This document shows, in pieces, positions 20,934-22,771 of a DNA stretch of 22,771 bases (its first letter is position 1; the number at the start of each line of letters is the position of its first letter). Source of the DNA: CAIXRL01 sp964619155 (GTDB taxonomy: Bacteria; Eisenbacteria; RBG-16-71-46); the NCBI GenBank assembly GCA_964619155.1, contig CAZUEM010000048.1, forward strand, positions 1 through 22,771. The letters run 5' to 3'. The translations under genes were made by a program, and so were the position numbers. Below the pieces are notes generated by a model that was not told the origin of the DNA, searched no databases, and saw nothing but the letters and a program-made list of their open reading frames with translations.

Positions 20934-22771
20934 TCAGCGCGGGCGCCGCTTCGCTTTCGCGGGCGAGGCCGGCTTCGGCGCCGGTTTCGCCTTCGCGGCC
21001 TTCGCGCCGGTGCTCACGGCGGCGGCCGCGGGCGTCGCCGCCGGCTTCGCCTTCGCGGCGCCCTTCGCGCCGCGCGCGAGCGCGGCTTCGAGGTTCGCGG
21101 CGGGCAGGGTGTTCAGCACGTCGTCCTTCGTCAGGCCCGCGCGGCGGGCCTGGAAGACGCCGAAGCGCATCTGGTCGAGTTGCGCCGTGCTGTGCGCGTC
21201 GGTGTCGATCACGAACCGGCAGCCGAGCGCCTTCGCGGCGCGGGCGTGCGTGTCGCTGAGGTCGAGCCGGTCGGGCGAGGCGTTGATCTCCAGGAAGACG
21301 CCGTTCGCGGCCGCGGCCTTCGCCACGGTCTCGATGTCGAACGGCACGCCGTCGCGCGAGCCGATGAGCCGCCCGCTCGGGTGTCCGAACGCGTGCACGT
21401 GCGGGTTCGAGACGGCGCGCACCGCGCGCTCGGTGGCGGCCTCGGGACTCATCTCGAACTTCGAGTGGATCGAGACCACCACCCAGTCGAGCAGCGCGAG
21501 CGTTTCGTCGTCCAGGTCGAGCGAGCCGTCGCCGAGGATGTCCACCTCGAGCCCGTGCAGGATCTTGATCCCCGGGTGGCGCTTGCGCGCCTCCTCGATC
21601 TCGCCGACCGACTTCCGCACGCGCGCGGCGTCGAAGCCGTTGGCCATCGCCAGCGCCTTCGAGTGCTCGGTGATGGCGACGTAGGCGTAGCCGCGCGCCT
21701 TCGCGGCCTCCGCCATGGCGTCGATCGAGTCGCGCCCGTCGCTGCGCGTGGTGTGCATGTGCAGGTCGCCGCGCAGGTCGTCCAGCTCGACCAGCTTCGG
21801 CAGCGCGCCGTCGCGCGCCAGCTCCAGCTCGCCGAGCGCCTCGCGCAACTCGGGCGGAATCCACGCCAGGCCGAGCTTCGCGTAGACCTCCTCCTCGGTG
21901 CGGCCGGCGAGCGTCTTTTCGCCCTTGGTGAGGCCGTACTCGTTGAGGCTCCAGCCCTTCTCGATCGCGAGCTTGCGCAGCTCGATGTTGTGCGCCTTCG
22001 AGCCGGTGAAGTAGAGGAGCGCCGCCCCGAAGCTCGCCGCCGGCACCACGCGCAGGTCCACCTGCAGACCGCCCTTCAGGCGCACGCTGCACTTGGTGTC
22101 GCCGCGCCCGATGGTCTCGGCCACCGACTCGTGGCCGGCGAACGCCTCCATCACCGCTTCCGCGTCGCCGCCCGTCACGAGCAGATCGAGGTCGCCGATG
22201 GTCTCGCGGCGGCGCCGGAACGAGCCGGCCAGCTCGGCCTGCGCGACGCCCTTCACCGCCGCGACGCGCTCGCGCAGCGCGTGGGCGAGCGGCCAGGCGG
22301 CGGCGAGCAGCATGCGGCCCGACCACTGGCTGGCGGTGGCAAGGGCCTTGATCACGTTCTGCTCGACCTTCTCGCCGAAGCCGGGCAGGTCGCGCAGCTT
22401 GCCGGCCTTCGCGGCCTTCTCGAGCGCGTCGCGGTCGCGGATGCCGAGCGTCTCGAACAGCGTCTTCACGCGCTTGGGGCCGAGGCCCTGCAGCTCGGTG
22501 AAGTCCACGACCTCGTCCGGAATCCTGGCGCGCAGTTCGTCGTCCAGTTCGGTGCGGCCCGTGCCGACCAGGTCGCGGATCTTGCCCGCGAGGTCCTTGC
22601 CGATGCCCTTCAGGGCCTCGAGCGCGCCGGGCGTGCCGGCGATCGCGCTCATGGCCTCGGCGTGGGCGCCGACGATGCGGCCGGCCTCGCGGTACGCCCG
22701 CACGCGGAACGGGTTCGCCCCCTCGATCTCGAGGCGGACCGCGAGGCGCTCGAGCACCCGCGCGATCTCGG
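20934..22771 (-). CDS. polX: DNA polymerase/3'-5' exonuclease PolX (N-terminus off the window)
   Basis: The frame is open to the right edge. The visible start EIARVLERLAV matches the first helix of bacterial PolX, so only a few residues are missing; an internal GTG at 22757 is not the start. Using that GTG as residue 1, helix-hairpin-helix segments lie at about 48-65 (KGIGKDLAGKI), 90-97 and 124-131. The polymerase site is GSF (178-180) with D189 and D191 (GDLDLL) and D234. The PHP exonuclease domain (330-560) has all expected metal ligands: DLHMHT, SDG, TEHS, GLEVDI, FGHP and DTDAHS. The protein repairs DNA by gap filling and 3' end trimming. About 45 C-terminal residues form a Lys/Ala/Pro-rich tail. 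Confidence 0.95.
   Translation of the reverse strand, partial: EIARVLERLAVRLEIEGANPFRVRAYREAGRIVGAHAEAMSAIAGTPGALEALKGIGKDLAGKIRDLVGTGRTELDDELRARIPDEVVDFTELQGLGPKRVKTLFETLGIRDRDALEKAAKAGKLRDLPGFGEKVEQNVIKALATASQWSGRMLLAAAWPLAHALRERVAAVKGVAQAELAGSFRRRRETIGDLDLLVTGGDAEAVMEAFAGHESVAETIGRGDTKCSVRLKGGLQVDLRVVPAASFGAALLYFTGSKAHNIELRKLAIEKGWSLNEYGLTKGEKTLAGRTEEEVYAKLGLAWIPPELREALGELELARDGALPKLVELDDLRGDLHMHTTRSDGRDSIDAMAEAAKARGYAYVAITEHSKALAMANGFDAARVRKSVGEIEEARKRHPGIKILHGLEVDILGDGSLDLDDETLALLDWVVVSIHSKFEMSPEAATERAVRAVSNPHVHAFGHPSGRLIGSRDGVPFDIETVAKAAAANGVFLEINASPDRLDLSDTHARAAKALGCRFVIDTDAHSTAQLDQMRFGVFQARRAGLTKDDVLNTLPAANLEAALARGAKGAAKAKPAATPAAAAVSTGAKAAKAKPAPKPASPAKAKRRPR

Noticed and set aside
22755..22757. 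GTG as the start of polX
   Set aside because: The frame continues to the window edge with EIAR, matching the family's first helix, so the true start lies outside.

Overview
The window is a very GC-rich (about 70 percent or more by eye) bacterial chromosomal segment. A run of 100 N inside a gene shows it comes from a scaffolded, probably metagenomic, assembly. Three features suggest a Gram-negative, FCB-group-like lineage, possibly Candidatus Eisenbacteria-like: a secreted PQQ-type dehydrogenase with a C-terminal FlgD-Ig/type-A sorting-like domain, an S46 dipeptidyl-peptidase, and several lipobox lipoproteins. This placement is inference; no rRNA or marker gene is present. No tRNA, CRISPR array, insertion sequence or prophage was seen. 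Coding density is high and most genes have clear Shine-Dalgarno sites.

Layout. 1-2280 (minus): a thiolase-fold protein translationally coupled to a 3-hydroxyacyl-CoA-dehydrogenase-like protein that runs off the left edge. 2533-5542 (plus): two lipoproteins and a four-helix membrane protein. 5640-6017 (minus): a small HsmA/TIGR03987-like membrane protein. 6413-10901 (plus): a tightly overlapping three-gene operon, iorA-iorB-acd, encoding the two subunits of a 2-oxoacid (indolepyruvate-type) oxidoreductase and a fused ADP-forming acyl-CoA synthetase. 10978-15260 (minus): an M23 peptidase interrupted by the assembly gap, an S46 peptidase 5 bp from it, and a tandem GNAT acetyltransferase. 15376-17379 (minus): a YceI periplasmic protein with a strong terminator, and a sarcosine-oxidase-family flavoenzyme. 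17541-20903 (plus): the secreted PQQ-type sugar dehydrogenase and an L-glutamate-gamma-semialdehyde dehydrogenase. 20934-22771 (minus): PolX, missing its first few residues at the right edge.

Working together. Several genes fit a peptide- and amino-acid-using heterotroph. S46 peptidase releases dipeptides. IorAB converts 2-oxoacids from transaminated amino acids to acyl-CoA, and the ADP-forming synthetase recovers ATP from the thioester. RocA/PruA closes proline/arginine catabolism to glutamate. The SolA/MSOX-like oxidase attacks N-methyl or secondary amino acids, and the thiolase pair handles acyl-CoAs. The most distinctive unit is the ior-acd operon: its IorA lacks the usual C-terminal 2[4Fe-4S] domain, its synthetase has ATP-grasp-first domain order, and a cluster of inverted repeats lies in its leader.
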